Origin: Tengunoibacter tsumagoiensis | GTDB taxonomy: Bacteria > Chloroflexota > Ktedonobacteria > Ktedonobacterales > Ktedonobacteraceae | Direction of reading: 5' to 3' | Length of the DNA stretch: 64,000 nt | Assembly: GCF_003967535.1 (NCBI RefSeq) | Contig: NZ_BIFR01000001.1 | Span: 2,417,001-2,481,000, forward strand | Part shown: in pieces, positions 1 through 9,218 of the stretch | How positions within the stretch are numbered: the stretch's first letter is position 1 | Layout of the letters: each line of letters starts with the position of its first letter | Position numbers and translations under genes: made by a program | The notes under the pieces: generated by a model | Database searches by the model: none | The model's input: the letters and a program-made list of their open reading frames with translations, nothing else | What the model was told of the DNA's origin: nothing

Positions 1-36
1 GGCAAGGAAAGGTCCTAAAAAGTCCCTGGTCCCTTT

Positions 37-65
37 ATCTTAGTAGCCTATAGAAGAAAAGTCAA
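37..65 (-). promoter_or_regulatory. candidate sigma70 promoter reading off the left edge
   Basis: On the minus strand TTGACT (60-65) is followed after exactly 17 nt by TAAGAT (37-42). It lies beyond the terminator of infC and points out of the window. The usual neighbours of infC, rpmI-rplT, may start there as a separate unit, but that cannot be seen here. Confidence 0.45.
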
Positions 66-90
66 ATAAAGTTACCCATTCATTGCTGAG

Positions 91-140
91 CAAGAAAAAA
101 GAGGATCTCGTTCAGGCGAACGAGATCCTCTTTTTTCTTG
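91..140. terminator. bidirectional intrinsic terminator after infC
   Basis: A 23-bp perfect stem (91-113 with 118-140) closes on a 4-nt loop (aggc). The stem base is an A-run on one side and a T-run on the other, so it can terminate in either direction. It ends the minus-strand infC transcript. Confidence 0.85.
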
Positions 141-227
141 CTTCCATTCTTCACAGCATTGGTGGCTCCTCAAAAGACTTCCCATAGATGGATACGAGAG
201 GGAAGCAATACAGCAGTACCAGCGCGT

Positions 228-953
228 TTACTCTTGAGGGGCTTCGGCTTCAGGCGTCTGACTATTCTGAGCGGAATCGTCGTTTTGTGCGGCGGCCTCT
301 TCAGCCTCAGGCGCATGTGCAGGTTCATCATCTGGTTTCGCTGTAGCCGTCTGGGTGGGCTCAGTGGAAGCTTTCTTCTCGGTGGTAGGAGCTGCCTGTT
401 TTTTCGGAGGCTCCCAGCCTGGGGCGCGAGAAACAATCATCGACATCATACGACCTTCCATGATAGGTGAGCGTTCGATGGTCGCAATGCCCTTTAAATC
501 TTCAGCGATCCCATCCAAAAGCTTACGGCCAATGTCAGGATGGCGCATATCGGGTCCACGGAATTGGACACTGACGCGAACTTTATCGCCGTCAGCCAGA
601 AACTCCTGGATCTTACGTGTTTTCACTTCTACGTCATGGTCGTCTGTACGTGGACGCATACGAATCTCTTTAAGCGTAATCGTCTTCTGATTTTTGCGCG
701 CCTCATTCTCTTTTTTCGCCTGCTCATATTTAAAGCGACCATAGTTCATCAACTTGCAGACTGGAGGCATCGCGTTGGGTGAGATCTCAACGAGATCCAG
801 ATCTCGCTCCCGAGCGATATCAAGAGCGCGCATAGGAGGCATAACCCCCATCATCTCGCCATTCTCATCGATTAAGCGTACTTCACGTGCACGAATGCGT
901 TCGTTCACGCGCGTTTCACGTGGACGATCATTTCCCCGAAAATCCTTATTGAT
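228..953 (-). CDS. infC: translation initiation factor IF-3
   Basis: IF-3 binds the 30S subunit, prevents premature 50S joining and monitors start-codon/initiator tRNA pairing. The hallmark N-domain stretch NERIRAREVRLIDENGE is present, followed by the linker helix (YEQAKKENEARKNQ) and the C-domain (KEIRMRP, FRGPDMRHP). A roughly 50-residue Ala/Glu/Pro/Thr-rich acidic tail extends beyond the usual IF-3 end. A GTG at 908 is possible, but the family-like stretch INKDFRGNDRPRETRV continues in frame to an ATC at 951-953. That codon lies 9 nt after a strong GAGGAG, so I place the start there (241 aa). Rare start codons on infC are known from other bacteria, where IF-3 autoregulates by discriminating against them. 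It is transcribed alone: no rpmI or rplT follows before the terminator. Confidence 0.95.
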   Translation of the reverse strand: MNKDFRGNDRPRETRVNERIRAREVRLIDENGEMMGVMPPMRALDIARERDLDLVEISPNAMPPVCKLMNYGRFKYEQAKKENEARKNQKTITLKEIRMRPRTDDHDVEVKTRKIQEFLADGDKVRVSVQFRGPDMRHPDIGRKLLDGIAEDLKGIATIERSPIMEGRMMSMIVSRAPGWEPPKKQAAPTTEKKASTEPTQTATAKPDDEPAHAPEAEEAAAQNDDSAQNSQTPEAEAPQE

Positions 954-968
954 AGGCCCAATCTCCTC
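951..968 (-). promoter_or_regulatory. infC ribosome binding site with non-canonical AUC start
   Basis: On the minus strand GAGGAG (963-968) is followed by ATTGGGCCT and then ATC AAT AAG. An in-frame ATT directly abuts the Shine-Dalgarno and is too close to be used. No ATG, GTG or TTG lies between the Shine-Dalgarno and the conserved N-terminal stretch. Confidence 0.6.
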
Positions 969-975
969 TTTAATA

Positions 976-1412
976 GCAACTAGTTATTTGTATTCATAGC
1001 GTTGTGTTTGTGCTATGGTTGTGTAACGCAGTTCAAGCAAGGCCGGAGGGGTGTTCCAGGCAAGAAGACATGCTCTACTAAGCGGACTGTACAAGTATAC
1101 TACGTGCACAGACTCTTTGCAAGGGCGTGCAAAAATCCTGGGCGGGCCCAACCTCACTTCATTTCCAGAATGGGCTTCTCTGGCCCTACAAGGATATCTA
1201 GTACAAGAGATCATAAAATTTTTCAAGAAATTTGACTTGATCGAGAGATTTTGTGAGAACTTACTCATTTTTTAAAAGATAAATAACTACAAAGAATGAT
1301 TTTTATGGTATACTTTTGTATGCAGCGGTATGTATAATTGCAGAATAGCGTTTACTACATTGTAACAATCTTCCCCACAATAGAAAAAGTTTGACGCGAA
1401 GGAGGCTCTCCG
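976..1412. other. divergent intergenic region infC / DUF255 gene
   Basis: Holds the upstream regions of both divergent genes. A TATAAT at 1333-1338 is a possible plus-strand -10, but no convincing -35 sits at 17 nt. GAAGGAGG just before 1413 is the ribosome binding site of the right-hand gene. No RNA element or gene was recognised in the rest. Confidence 0.4.
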
Positions 1413-3020
1413 ATGGGTGGCAGTAGTATTGTCAGGCATGCTTTAACCTCTGCCCCGATGCCCGAGGTCTTTCGTTTCTCGCCCCAACCACACCAGGCTG
1501 ATCGCATCCAGTGGCGTGGCTGGGGGCAGGCTGCATTTGCTGAAGCTATGCAGACCAGGAAACCGGTCTTCCTCGTGATTACATCGCTGTGGTGTCAATG
1601 GTGCCACAATTTTGATGAAACGACCCTTTCTCATCCGGGCGTTATCTCTATGGTCAATGAACATTATATTCCTATTCGTGTTGATAGTGATTTGCGGCCT
1701 GATATTAACCAGCGCTATAACCAGAACGGGTGGCCCAGTGTGGCCTTGCTCTCTCCTGATGGTGAGGTACTCTGGGGTGGAGTCTCTGTCCCAACGACCA
1801 GATTGCTGTATTATTTCAGTTATATTCGCCGTTACTATAGTGATCATCAACAAGAATTAGCCGAGCAGGTTCAGATGTTACAAGTGCAGCGCAATGCACC
1901 AGCAGAGTTTGGTATTGCCTGCCCAATCTTTTTTCAGCCACAGGCTCGACAACTATTAGAGACGGTGCCCAGCGAGGCAGCGAAGGTTCTTTACGATCTC
2001 TATGATGCAGAGAATGGCGGTTTTCGTATTCATTCTAATCTTAAATTTTCTCATCCTGACGCGCTTGAGCTCCTCTTGATTCTTTCACGACAGAATCAGC
2101 CTGAGGCTCTGGATATGGTGCGCTATTCCCTGGCGCAAATGCGCGATGGTGGCTTGTGGGATAACGAAGAAGGAGCCTTTTTTCGCTATTCGGCGGCCAG
2201 TGATTGGAGTATGCCTCATACAGAGAAGATGTTGGAGGAGAATGCCGCCCTGTTGCGGGTTGTGGCTGGTCTGGCGCAGCAGACGAAAGAAGGAGAATGG
2301 TTCGATCTGACGCGACAGCTTGTCCTATCGTTGAATACGCTCTTCTGGCAAGCTGAGAAGGGCGTGTTTAGTGGGAGCCAGAGTGCTGATGAGGCATACT
2401 ATGGGCCAGGCCCCTATTCACGAGCGACACGGCAGCGCCCATTGGTGGATACGACCGTCTATACGAGTTGGAACGCACAGATGATCTCTGCTTACCTCCT
2501 GGCTTCGCATGTCTTAGGCTATAGCTCGCTACGTACGATTGCTTTGCAGGCACTGGATTATCTCTGTTCTCATCTTATCCATCCTGGAGGGAGCGTCTAC
2601 CACTACGAATTAGAGGGGCAGGGGGGCTTGCCTGGACAATTGGCAGATCAAGTCTGGCTTACGCGAGCACTGCTGGATGCCTATGAGGTATCGAACCAGA
2701 AGCAGTATCTAGAGACGGCAATTGCGCTTATGCATTTTGTCTGTCGGGAGCTCTTTGATTCTACCAATAGTCTGTTCTACGATTCTCCTGTACAGGCTGA
2801 TGCGATCGGTCGGATGGCTCAGCGAGAGCAGCCACTGGGTGAGAATGCTCTGGCGGCTGAATGCCTTTTACGTATGGCTGTCTATAGTCGTCGTCCCTCA
2901 ATGCGTGTGACCGGACTTCATGTCCTGGCTGGCTGCTTAGAACAGTATCATCGTACTGGTATTCAAGGCGCTCTTTATGCCTGTGTGGTTGCGCAAGCAT
3001 TGGAGAAACAGTGGCTGTAG
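1413..3020 (+). CDS. YyaL/DUF255-type thioredoxin-fold protein
   Basis: N-terminal thioredoxin-like DUF255 domain with the motif SLWCQWCHNFDE (Cys61 and Cys64, a CxxC), then WPSVALLSPDGEV. This is followed by an alpha/alpha-toroid region resembling N-acylglucosamine epimerase folds (YSLAQMRDGGLWDNEEGAFFRYS; EKMLEENAALLRV). That is the YyaL/spermatogenesis-associated-20 architecture. At 535 aa it is shorter than the usual ~680. The molecular function of the family is not established, so no reaction is assigned. GAAGGAGG upstream supports this ATG. It stands alone and ends convergently with the methionine gene. Confidence 0.85.
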   Translation: MGGSSIVRHALTSAPMPEVFRFSPQPHQADRIQWRGWGQAAFAEAMQTRKPVFLVITSLWCQWCHNFDETTLSHPGVISMVNEHYIPIRVDSDLRPDINQRYNQNGWPSVALLSPDGEVLWGGVSVPTTRLLYYFSYIRRYYSDHQQELAEQVQMLQVQRNAPAEFGIACPIFFQPQARQLLETVPSEAAKVLYDLYDAENGGFRIHSNLKFSHPDALELLLILSRQNQPEALDMVRYSLAQMRDGGLWDNEEGAFFRYSAASDWSMPHTEKMLEENAALLRVVAGLAQQTKEGEWFDLTRQLVLSLNTLFWQAEKGVFSGSQSADEAYYGPGPYSRATRQRPLVDTTVYTSWNAQMISAYLLASHVLGYSSLRTIALQALDYLCSHLIHPGGSVYHYELEGQGGLPGQLADQVWLTRALLDAYEVSNQKQYLETAIALMHFVCRELFDSTNSLFYDSPVQADAIGRMAQREQPLGENALAAECLLRMAVYSRRPSMRVTGLHVLAGCLEQYHRTGIQGALYACVVAQALEKQWL

Positions 3021-3021
3021 A

Positions 3022-3130
3022 GATTGGAGCAACGGGGACCCTCCTATACGAGCTAACGTCCATAGATAAAATTTGCGTCTGTTTGCTCGTATGGGAGTGC
3101 TCTGAGTGGTTCTGTTTTTGCGCTCCAATC
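3022..3130. terminator. nested inverted repeats between convergent genes
   Basis: The outer arms GATTGGAGC (3022-3030) and GCTCCAATC (3122-3130) are exact complements. Inside them a 13-bp stem pairs 3041-3053 with 3085-3097 (one G-T). The element fills the gap between two convergent genes, so a bidirectional transcription-end structure is likely. Confidence 0.55.
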
Positions 3131-3131
3131 C

Positions 3132-5048
3132 TTATTTTACAGTGCCAGGAGCCTTGAGCGCTCTGATGAGTTCACAGACAATGTCATAGCGACGATAGGA
3201 TGGCATAAGATAGACGCCCTGTATCTTATCACGAGCTTCAGTGAGCAACTCATGAGCGATCTTAATACCTTCTTCATAGCCGTCTTCACCAGCTTCTTTC
3301 ATGCGTGTGCGAATATCCTCAGGAATTGAAATACCTGGAACTTCGTTATGGAGATATTCCGCGTGGCGTGAACTGTACAGAAGGACATTGCCCAGCAATA
3401 ATGGGATTGGGGGGTTTCCTGCGCGACTGAGAAAGCGCTCAAGGGGGGCTAACTCATAGATTGGTTGTGTCATGATAAAATTGGCACCAGCAGCAATTTT
3501 CCGCTGGTACTTCTCAATTTCCAGATCAGTCTCTTCATCGGTCATATTGAGATTAAGGGCGCAGCCAATATGGAAGGAGGCTCCTGCTCCAAGGGATGAA
3601 CCAGAAGAAGCATGCCCCTCATTCATGCCACGAAGAATCTGAATAAGTCCAATGGAATCAACATCCCAGACCCCAGTTGTATTGGGGTAAGCCCCAACTC
3701 TGAGTGGATCACCTGTGAGTGCCAGGATATTGCGAATCCCCAGCGCATGCGCACCCAACAGCTCGGCCTGTAAGGCCATCAGATTGCGATCACGCGTTGT
3801 AAAATGGATAATCGTCTCTAGATCGAGATGATCATGAAGCAAGCGGGCCAGCGCCAGACAACTCATGCGGACGCTCGCCATAGGGCTATCGGCGATATTG
3901 ATGCAATCTGCGCCAGCCTCTTTTAAAAGGGCCGCACCCGCGATAAGCTTCGTAGGATTCAGACCTTTGGGGGGATCAAGCTCGATACTTACAATGAACT
4001 CACCAGCATCTAATTGTGTTTGCAGTCTTGTTCTGGTCCCTTCATGAGGAAAAATAATCTCTTCTTCAATGGGTTGATGCCCATTTGTTTGAACGCTGGG
4101 AGGCGTTGTTGACAGCTCAAGCGCAAATTGTGGATCATGCCCATAAGATTTGTCCAATGCCTGGCGCATGGCCGCAATATGGCGTGGTGTTGTACCGCAA
4201 CAGCCACCGATTAAACGTACTCCAGCCTGAGCAAAACGTGTTGCATAGTCTGCAAAGTAGTCTGGAGTAGAGACATAGAAGAAACGGTTATCGATGCGTC
4301 TGGGCAGACCAGCGTTAGGTTGAGCTGAGAAAAGGATGGGACGCGTGATTTCAGGGTTCTGCTGGACAGAGGTGATCATCTCTGTAAGAGCATCCAGTGT
4401 GGCGGCTGGCCCAACGTTACAATTAGCCCCCATTACATCCACGCCCAGATCGGCTAGAATAGTAGCTACTCGTGCGGCTGATTGACCAGAGAGAGTATAT
4501 CCATCCTCATCGAAGCTCATCTGTGCTATGATCGGAAGGCCACCAACGTCTTTCGCGGCAAGAATGGCCTGACGTAGTTCGGGGAGACTGGAGAAGGTTT
4601 CCAGGATTAAGAGCTCAACCCCACCCGTCTGAAGAGCCTCGATCTGCTCACGAAAGATTGCACGAAGATCGCTTAAACGCGGCTGATCAGGAGCGCGTAA
4701 GAGCAATCCGCTGGGCCCTACTGCTCCAGCGACAAAGACCGGTTGGCCTGAGACCTCTCGAGCCTCCAGTGCCAGACGTGCGGCCTTATAATTAATCTCA
4801 TAGACTTTGGAAGCAAGATGGTAAGCCTCTAATTTCGTGCGGTTGGCTCCAAAGGTATTAGTCTCAATGATTTGAGCACCAGCGCTGATATATTCATTAT
4901 GGATGCCTTGAATTACGTCAGGTTGTGAGAGATTGAACTCATCAAAGCAGTGTTCGTAAGGGATGCCACGGGCATAGAGGAGTGTCCCCATTGCTCCATC
5001 GCAGAGGAGAGGACCTTGTTGGAGTCGTTCAAGTACCAGATGCTTCAT
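3132..5048 (-). CDS. bifunctional homocysteine S-methyltransferase / methylenetetrahydrofolate reductase
   Basis: Fusion of the YitJ type. Residues 1 to about 310 form a homocysteine S-methyltransferase barrel (CDGAMGTLLY; ETNTFGANR) with zinc ligands Cys210 (GANCNVGP) and Cys283-Cys284 (GGCCGTTPRH). From about residue 360 comes a MetF-type flavin domain (EFIVSIELDPPKGLNP; ALTGDPLRVG; FIMTQPIYE). It would reduce 5,10-methylene-THF and pass the methyl group to homocysteine in methionine synthesis. I start at MKHLVLERL (ATG 5046-5048), preceded by GGGAGAAG; an in-frame ATG at 5081 lacks a binding site. 638 aa, near family length. No S-box riboswitch was recognised upstream; the leader instead contains a 32-bp hairpin. 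Confidence 0.92.
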   Translation of the reverse strand: MKHLVLERLQQGPLLCDGAMGTLLYARGIPYEHCFDEFNLSQPDVIQGIHNEYISAGAQIIETNTFGANRTKLEAYHLASKVYEINYKAARLALEAREVSGQPVFVAGAVGPSGLLLRAPDQPRLSDLRAIFREQIEALQTGGVELLILETFSSLPELRQAILAAKDVGGLPIIAQMSFDEDGYTLSGQSAARVATILADLGVDVMGANCNVGPAATLDALTEMITSVQQNPEITRPILFSAQPNAGLPRRIDNRFFYVSTPDYFADYATRFAQAGVRLIGGCCGTTPRHIAAMRQALDKSYGHDPQFALELSTTPPSVQTNGHQPIEEEIIFPHEGTRTRLQTQLDAGEFIVSIELDPPKGLNPTKLIAGAALLKEAGADCINIADSPMASVRMSCLALARLLHDHLDLETIIHFTTRDRNLMALQAELLGAHALGIRNILALTGDPLRVGAYPNTTGVWDVDSIGLIQILRGMNEGHASSGSSLGAGASFHIGCALNLNMTDEETDLEIEKYQRKIAAGANFIMTQPIYELAPLERFLSRAGNPPIPLLLGNVLLYSSRHAEYLHNEVPGISIPEDIRTRMKEAGEDGYEEGIKIAHELLTEARDKIQGVYLMPSYRRYDIVCELIRALKAPGTVK

Positions 5049-5145
5049 AGAAAAACGCTTCTCCCATCCACAAAATGTCAAAATTCTCTATTCTATTGTA
5101 CCTTCTTTTTGCAGACTGGGGAATACATGGAGCTATCCTCATCGT

Positions 5146-5216
5146 GCTACACAGAAAGCAGGAGCTCGCTATGATTTTATCGACAAATCATAGCGAGCTC
5201 CTGCTTTCTGTGTAGC
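5146..5216. repeat. 32-bp perfect intergenic hairpin
   Basis: 5146-5177 is the exact reverse complement of 5185-5216, with a 7-nt loop. It lies after hsp20 (minus strand) and before the methionine gene on the same strand. Neither side carries a T-run, so it is not a textbook intrinsic terminator; it may be a 3'-end or processing structure. Confidence 0.8.
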
Positions 5217-5319
5217 GAGCCAGTTGCGTGGCTCATTCCGCATGTATGCTACAATGGCGACGACAATGATCGTGTCACACCATGTGGTATTTCTATAGTA
5301 AGAAAGCTATAGTTGAACG

Positions 5320-5727
5320 TTAGTGTGTGGTCGTAATTTTGATTGTACGAGCCTTCGCATGCTCCGCTTTGGGCAGATGTACAGTCAGGATACCATCGGT
5401 GATGCTGGCCTCGACGCGCTCGGAGTTGATCGGCGTTGGCAGCGTAAACGATCTCTGATATTTGCCCGACTGGAAGCCATTCCAATGGGTGTATGCCTTC
5501 TCAGGAGCCTGGACCTGCGTCTCCCATTTGAGGCTCACCACCTCTTGCTGGACCGTAATCTCAACATTTTCAGCTTTAACGCCAGGCAGTGGTAATTGAA
5601 GCGTAAAACCTTCTGCGGTCTCATAGAGGTTGACACCCAGACCACGGCCACGGGGAGCAATGATATTTTCAGCCATTGCATTGCGCAGAGAGATAACTTG
5701 AGGGTTGTAGCGAGTAAGAGTGACCAT
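5320..5727 (-). CDS. small heat shock protein Hsp20, short copy
   Basis: Alpha-crystallin-domain chaperone holding unfolding proteins in the cytoplasm. The domain runs from VNLYETAEGFTLQLPLPGV to DGILTVHLPK, and a short C-terminal tail follows. 135 aa. It is a close paralogue of the copy at 11641-12072 (for example EITVQQEVVSLKWET is identical) but lacks the N-terminal DRLFEES segment, so the oligomerising N-terminal arm is shortened. AAGGAG lies 10 nt before the ATG. Its upstream region shares a block of motifs with the other copy. Confidence 0.95.
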   Translation of the reverse strand: MVTLTRYNPQVISLRNAMAENIIAPRGRGLGVNLYETAEGFTLQLPLPGVKAENVEITVQQEVVSLKWETQVQAPEKAYTHWNGFQSGKYQRSFTLPTPINSERVEASITDGILTVHLPKAEHAKARTIKITTTH

Positions 5728-5849
5728 AGCTTTTTTTCTCCTTAAAACATGACTGTGCTTAGACCATGTTCTGACGTTCCTATGTGATCAGAAGCTCAAG
5801 CCTTCCTGGCGGGTTGAGTGCTTCAGGTCAGTTGTTTTTTCTATCTGGT

Positions 5850-5938
5850 GATACTATACTCCAGTTTTCATTAGAGGAACGTAAGTGAAGTGTAAGAATT
5901 ATGTTAGAAACAATGATAGCTATAGTGTCATTGTTTCT
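5850..5938 (-). promoter_or_regulatory. hsp20 upstream regulatory block, copy 1
   Basis: Plus-strand order is GATACTATACTCC (5850-5862), TTAGAGGAACGTAA (5871-5884), ATGTTAGAAA (5901-5910). A perfect inverted repeat with 11-bp arms (5906-5916 with 5928-5938) separated by 11 nt follows. The same motifs occur in the same order before the second hsp20 gene. Read on the minus strand, TATAGT inside the first motif is a plausible -10. It does not match CIRCE. Confidence 0.6.
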
Positions 5939-5940
5939 GA

Positions 5941-7644
5941 TTACCAACTGACGGCATCGATATAGGCAACTTGATTGACTGGTTGATTGTCATCGCAGTC
6001 GAACTGTACTCCCAGGTTGTTGACATCGCCATGAAGAGTTGAAGGAACGGTAAAGGAGAGCTGTGTCCATTGACCAAGGGTCAGGTTTGAGAAACCTGGG
6101 GCAAACCAGGTATAACTACTGTCCTGTATAAAAATTTTGGCGGAGGTTGCATGGCTTCCTGCCGGAACATAGACATAGAGAGAGATCGTCTGCCCTGTGT
6201 GTGGTAGATTTCCTACGACACTCTCGCCAACATAGGGATACTGACCACGTTGAACATTATTTAAATGCATCTTTAGCGATCGTTTCCCATCTTTTGCCTG
6301 ATCCAGCGAGCTTCCACCAGAGGTAATCTGGCCTGCTAAATTATTCCAGCCATCGCTCTGACCATCCTCAAATGAGAAGCGTAGACTGGGAACAGGTGGC
6401 TGAGTTGGGGGAGCCGGTGGCTGAGTGGGAGGCGATGGTGGCTGAGTGGAGGGAGGAACCGGTTTTGGATTGGATGGAGGAGGAATTGATCCTGAACTAC
6501 TGCCTGCTGATGGTGTAGGTGTGGTAGCTGGTGTTATAGATTGAGTGGCAGTTGCCGTTGCAGTAGGGGGAATGAGCGCAACTGGCTGTTTTGTCTGGCT
6601 TTGTTGCCAGTGTTCATAGAAGCCTTTAATGATAGTGCCCTGGGTCGTACTGTTTTCGGAAGAATCAACAAGAGAAGCTGCGGTATCAGTTGCAGCATAC
6701 TGCATGGCAGCGGCGATACCATTATCCGCCAATGTTTGTAGTGCCTGTAACGTGAAATTCTTCATAAAAGACGGGTTATTCTCTTTTCCATCCTGGGGGA
6801 CCGCATTGGGAGCATAATTCCACTCGGTAATCATGATGGGAAGCATCTGTGTGATGAGTGTATTCATCGTAACCCTGGCCTGCTGAAAATGATTGGGCCA
6901 ATCGGCTAGATGCGTAAGACACGTTTGAGTAGAAGCATTATCAGTGCATGCATACTCATGCCAGCTAACAGCAGAGGGGAGTGGGTTTGCCACATGCAGG
7001 AATGTCGTGAGATAGGTGGGATCATAGGTATCAGTATCGGGTCCAATAAACTGGGCCTTTGGAGCAAGCTGCTGCAATTGTGGAATAACCGTATTCCAGG
7101 AGAGCGCATAATTCGTGGCTGAAACCCCTGCCAGATTATCGGCATCGCCATATTCAAAATATAATTGTTGATCTCCAAAGATAGAAAGAAGATCCTTAAC
7201 AACCTGAGTATCATCTTGCAAAGCCTGAGGATTAGTGGCCCCTTGTAGCACAATTAAGGGCGTTGCCCCGAGATCTTTTACTCTCTGAGCGGCTTTAAGA
7301 GCCAGCTCTTCAGTATTTTTGGAGCGTATTGGGATGCGTAATAACTGTATATGTTCCTGCTGTAAAAGTGTGCGTGTCTTCTCAGACGAAAGAAACTGAT
7401 CTTTATCGTTGAAGAGTGTCAGATTGGCTCCAAAGAGTAGCGAAGAGATTGGCGGTGTCGTAGCCATCGTATGATTAGCTGGACCAACGTTGAAGTTAGA
7501 TTTTTTCTGCAAATGAGCTTGAAACGTCACAATCATCAGACCTGAGCTAGCTATCATGATCACTATAAGTATGCTAGTACCAACAAGTATGTATATTTGT
7601 CGTATAGTTAGCCAATAGGGAAGCGAAAAAGATCTCTTATTCAC
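5941..7644 (-). CDS. membrane-anchored surface protein with GH-like and CBM-like domains
   Basis: Starts at a GTG with AGAGGA 7 nt before it. Residues about 8-32 form one membrane helix (IYILVGTSILIVIMIASSG), so the rest should be outside. Residues about 50-340 resemble a TIM-barrel glycosidase: SWHEYACTDN and TEWNYAPNAV look like acid/base and nucleophile loops of clan-A-type glycosidases, although I cannot name the family. A Pro/Thr/Ser linker with repeated QPPAPPTQPP-type units spans about 350-415. The last ~140 residues (RFSFEDGQSDGWNN to AYIDAVSW) look like a carbohydrate-binding beta-sandwich. Cell-surface polysaccharide work is an inference; no substrate is visible. Confidence 0.6.
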   Translation of the reverse strand: MNKRSFSLPYWLTIRQIYILVGTSILIVIMIASSGLMIVTFQAHLQKKSNFNVGPANHTMATTPPISSLLFGANLTLFNDKDQFLSSEKTRTLLQQEHIQLLRIPIRSKNTEELALKAAQRVKDLGATPLIVLQGATNPQALQDDTQVVKDLLSIFGDQQLYFEYGDADNLAGVSATNYALSWNTVIPQLQQLAPKAQFIGPDTDTYDPTYLTTFLHVANPLPSAVSWHEYACTDNASTQTCLTHLADWPNHFQQARVTMNTLITQMLPIMITEWNYAPNAVPQDGKENNPSFMKNFTLQALQTLADNGIAAAMQYAATDTAASLVDSSENSTTQGTIIKGFYEHWQQSQTKQPVALIPPTATATATQSITPATTPTPSAGSSSGSIPPPSNPKPVPPSTQPPSPPTQPPAPPTQPPVPSLRFSFEDGQSDGWNNLAGQITSGGSSLDQAKDGKRSLKMHLNNVQRGQYPYVGESVVGNLPHTGQTISLYVYVPAGSHATSAKIFIQDSSYTWFAPGFSNLTLGQWTQLSFTVPSTLHGDVNNLGVQFDCDDNQPVNQVAYIDAVSW

Positions 7645-7805
7645 AGGCTATTCCTCTTTTATAACTACTTATATGCAAAATCATCACTCTAATTGTACGC
7701 TATTTGTAGTGCTATGACTATTTTATAGACAAAAAGTCGTCGGGCGTATGAAGTGAAGTCATGCATGATCATAAGAGGGATAGTATGAAACAAGAGTTGA
7801 ATGGC

Positions 7806-7861
7806 TTCAGCAGCACTCCAGAGGCAAAGAGATTTTAGATGAGTTTGCGCGTGCTGCTGAA
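7806..7861. repeat. hairpin 3' of pyrD
   Basis: TTCAGCAGCAC (7806-7816) and GTGCTGCTGAA (7851-7861) are exact complements around a 34-nt loop, just past the pyrD stop. No T-run follows. Confidence 0.5.
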
Positions 7862-7872
7862 TGATGGGAGAT

Positions 7873-8928
7873 CTAGTCGTGATCGAGGCTCTTATTTAAC
7901 GTCTTAATGATGCCAGGACCTTCATAAATAAAGCTGGTGTAGATCTGGATCAGGCTGGCACCGGCATCAAGCATGCGTTTGGCGTCATCGGGCTCGAAGA
8001 TGCCGCCAACACCAATGATTGGAAGTTTCTGCTCAAGACGTTTGTAAAGATAGCTCACTACTTCAACGGCGCGGGTATGAAGTGGACGACCACTTAATCC
8101 ACCAGTCTCCGCACTCTGGCGCGTCAGACCTGTGCGCGAGAGCGTGGTGTTTGTAGCAATAATCCCCTGTACATTGCGCTGGAGGCAGACATCAATCACA
8201 TCGTCGATCTGCTCCTCTGTCAGATCGGGTGCGATCTTGACCAGGACCGCTTTCGGGGTGGTGCGACCCGTCTGTTGGGCCAGGAGAGCCGTCTCGTCTA
8301 CAATCGCATGCAGCAATTGATCAAGTGGCTCTTTCTCCTGTAACTGGCGTAATCCAGGCGTATTGGGAGAGCTGACATTGACCGTAAAGAAATCAGCGAA
8401 TGGGTCGAGCTTATGGAGAGAGTAGAGATAGTCTGCTACTGCCTCCTCTTGAGGCGTTACCTTTGATTTGCCAAGACTCCAGCCAATCGGGATAGCTGGT
8501 TTTGGCTGTCTGGCCAGATGCTCCGCAATGGCAGCGGCTCCAGTGTTGGGAAAGCCCATGCGATTGATAAGGGCCTCATTTTCAGAGAAGCGAAAGATGC
8601 GTGGGCGAGGATTGCCGGGTTGGGCATAGCGTGTCACCGTACCAGCTTCAATAAAGCCGAAGCCAAGCGCGGCCAGAGCTGGCAGTCCATGCCCATTCTT
8701 ATCAAATCCTCCGGCGAGGCCGATAGGATTGGGGAAATGGAGCCCAAAGAGGTTACGCTCCAACCTGGGAGAGGCATACCCATTGGCCGCCTCAATAATT
8801 TTCAGCAGGAGGGGAAGATGGGACGCTACTGCGAGCTGCTGCATAATCAGATGATGAGCAATCTCAGGATCATTGGCAGAGAGACGAAAAACTACCGGAC
8901 GAACGAGGGTCTTAAATAACATTGGCAC
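7873..8928 (-). CDS. pyrD: dihydroorotate dehydrogenase (quinone), class 2
   Basis: Oxidises dihydroorotate to orotate with FMN, passing electrons to quinone at the membrane (pyrimidine synthesis step 4). The N-terminal extension before the barrel (LVRPVVFRLSANDPEIAHH) is the class-2 membrane-docking helix. FGLHFPNPIGLAGGFDKNG, NVSSPNTPGLR (catalytic Ser region) and IGVGGIFEPDDA (FMN phosphate) are visible. 351 aa is typical. The start could be GTG at 8928 or ATG at 8922; the product differs by two residues. It is divergent from pyrC, which catalyses the preceding step. Confidence 0.96.
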   Translation of the reverse strand: MPMLFKTLVRPVVFRLSANDPEIAHHLIMQQLAVASHLPLLLKIIEAANGYASPRLERNLFGLHFPNPIGLAGGFDKNGHGLPALAALGFGFIEAGTVTRYAQPGNPRPRIFRFSENEALINRMGFPNTGAAAIAEHLARQPKPAIPIGWSLGKSKVTPQEEAVADYLYSLHKLDPFADFFTVNVSSPNTPGLRQLQEKEPLDQLLHAIVDETALLAQQTGRTTPKAVLVKIAPDLTEEQIDDVIDVCLQRNVQGIIATNTTLSRTGLTRQSAETGGLSGRPLHTRAVEVVSYLYKRLEQKLPIIGVGGIFEPDDAKRMLDAGASLIQIYTSFIYEGPGIIKTLNKSLDHD

Positions 8929-9093
8929 AATGTCTTTCTTTTGCTAACCTTGTTTGTGCACTCGAAGTATGGCGAGAGCCAGATGGGTGATAGCCTCTCT
9001 CTCTTCGCTTTTCAGCACAGACGATTCTCTAAAAAGGAGCAAGGTTTCCCTTCAAATGTACACCTCGCATGGAGTCGTGTCAATAAAGCAGCC

Positions 9094-9122
9094 TTCTCTA
9101 CAAGCGATTCTATGCGTATAAT
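9094..9122 (+). promoter_or_regulatory. candidate pyrC promoter
   Basis: TATAAT (9117-9122) lies 17 nt after TTCTCT (9094-9099). The -10 is consensus and the -35 is weak. About 90 nt of leader follow before pyrC; no PyrR-type attenuator was recognised. Confidence 0.4.
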
Positions 9123-9218
9123 GATGGAGAGTCTCGCCGGCAATGAGAAAAGAAACAATCTGTGGTGGAAGCACATATTTTCTACTTGAAATAGAAACTT
9201 AAAAGGAGTCTACTCTTT

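Noticed and set aside
5728-5938. CIRCE/HrcA operator before hsp20
   Set aside because: The inverted repeat has 11-nt spacing and arms unlike TTAGCACTC-N9-GAGTGCTAA.
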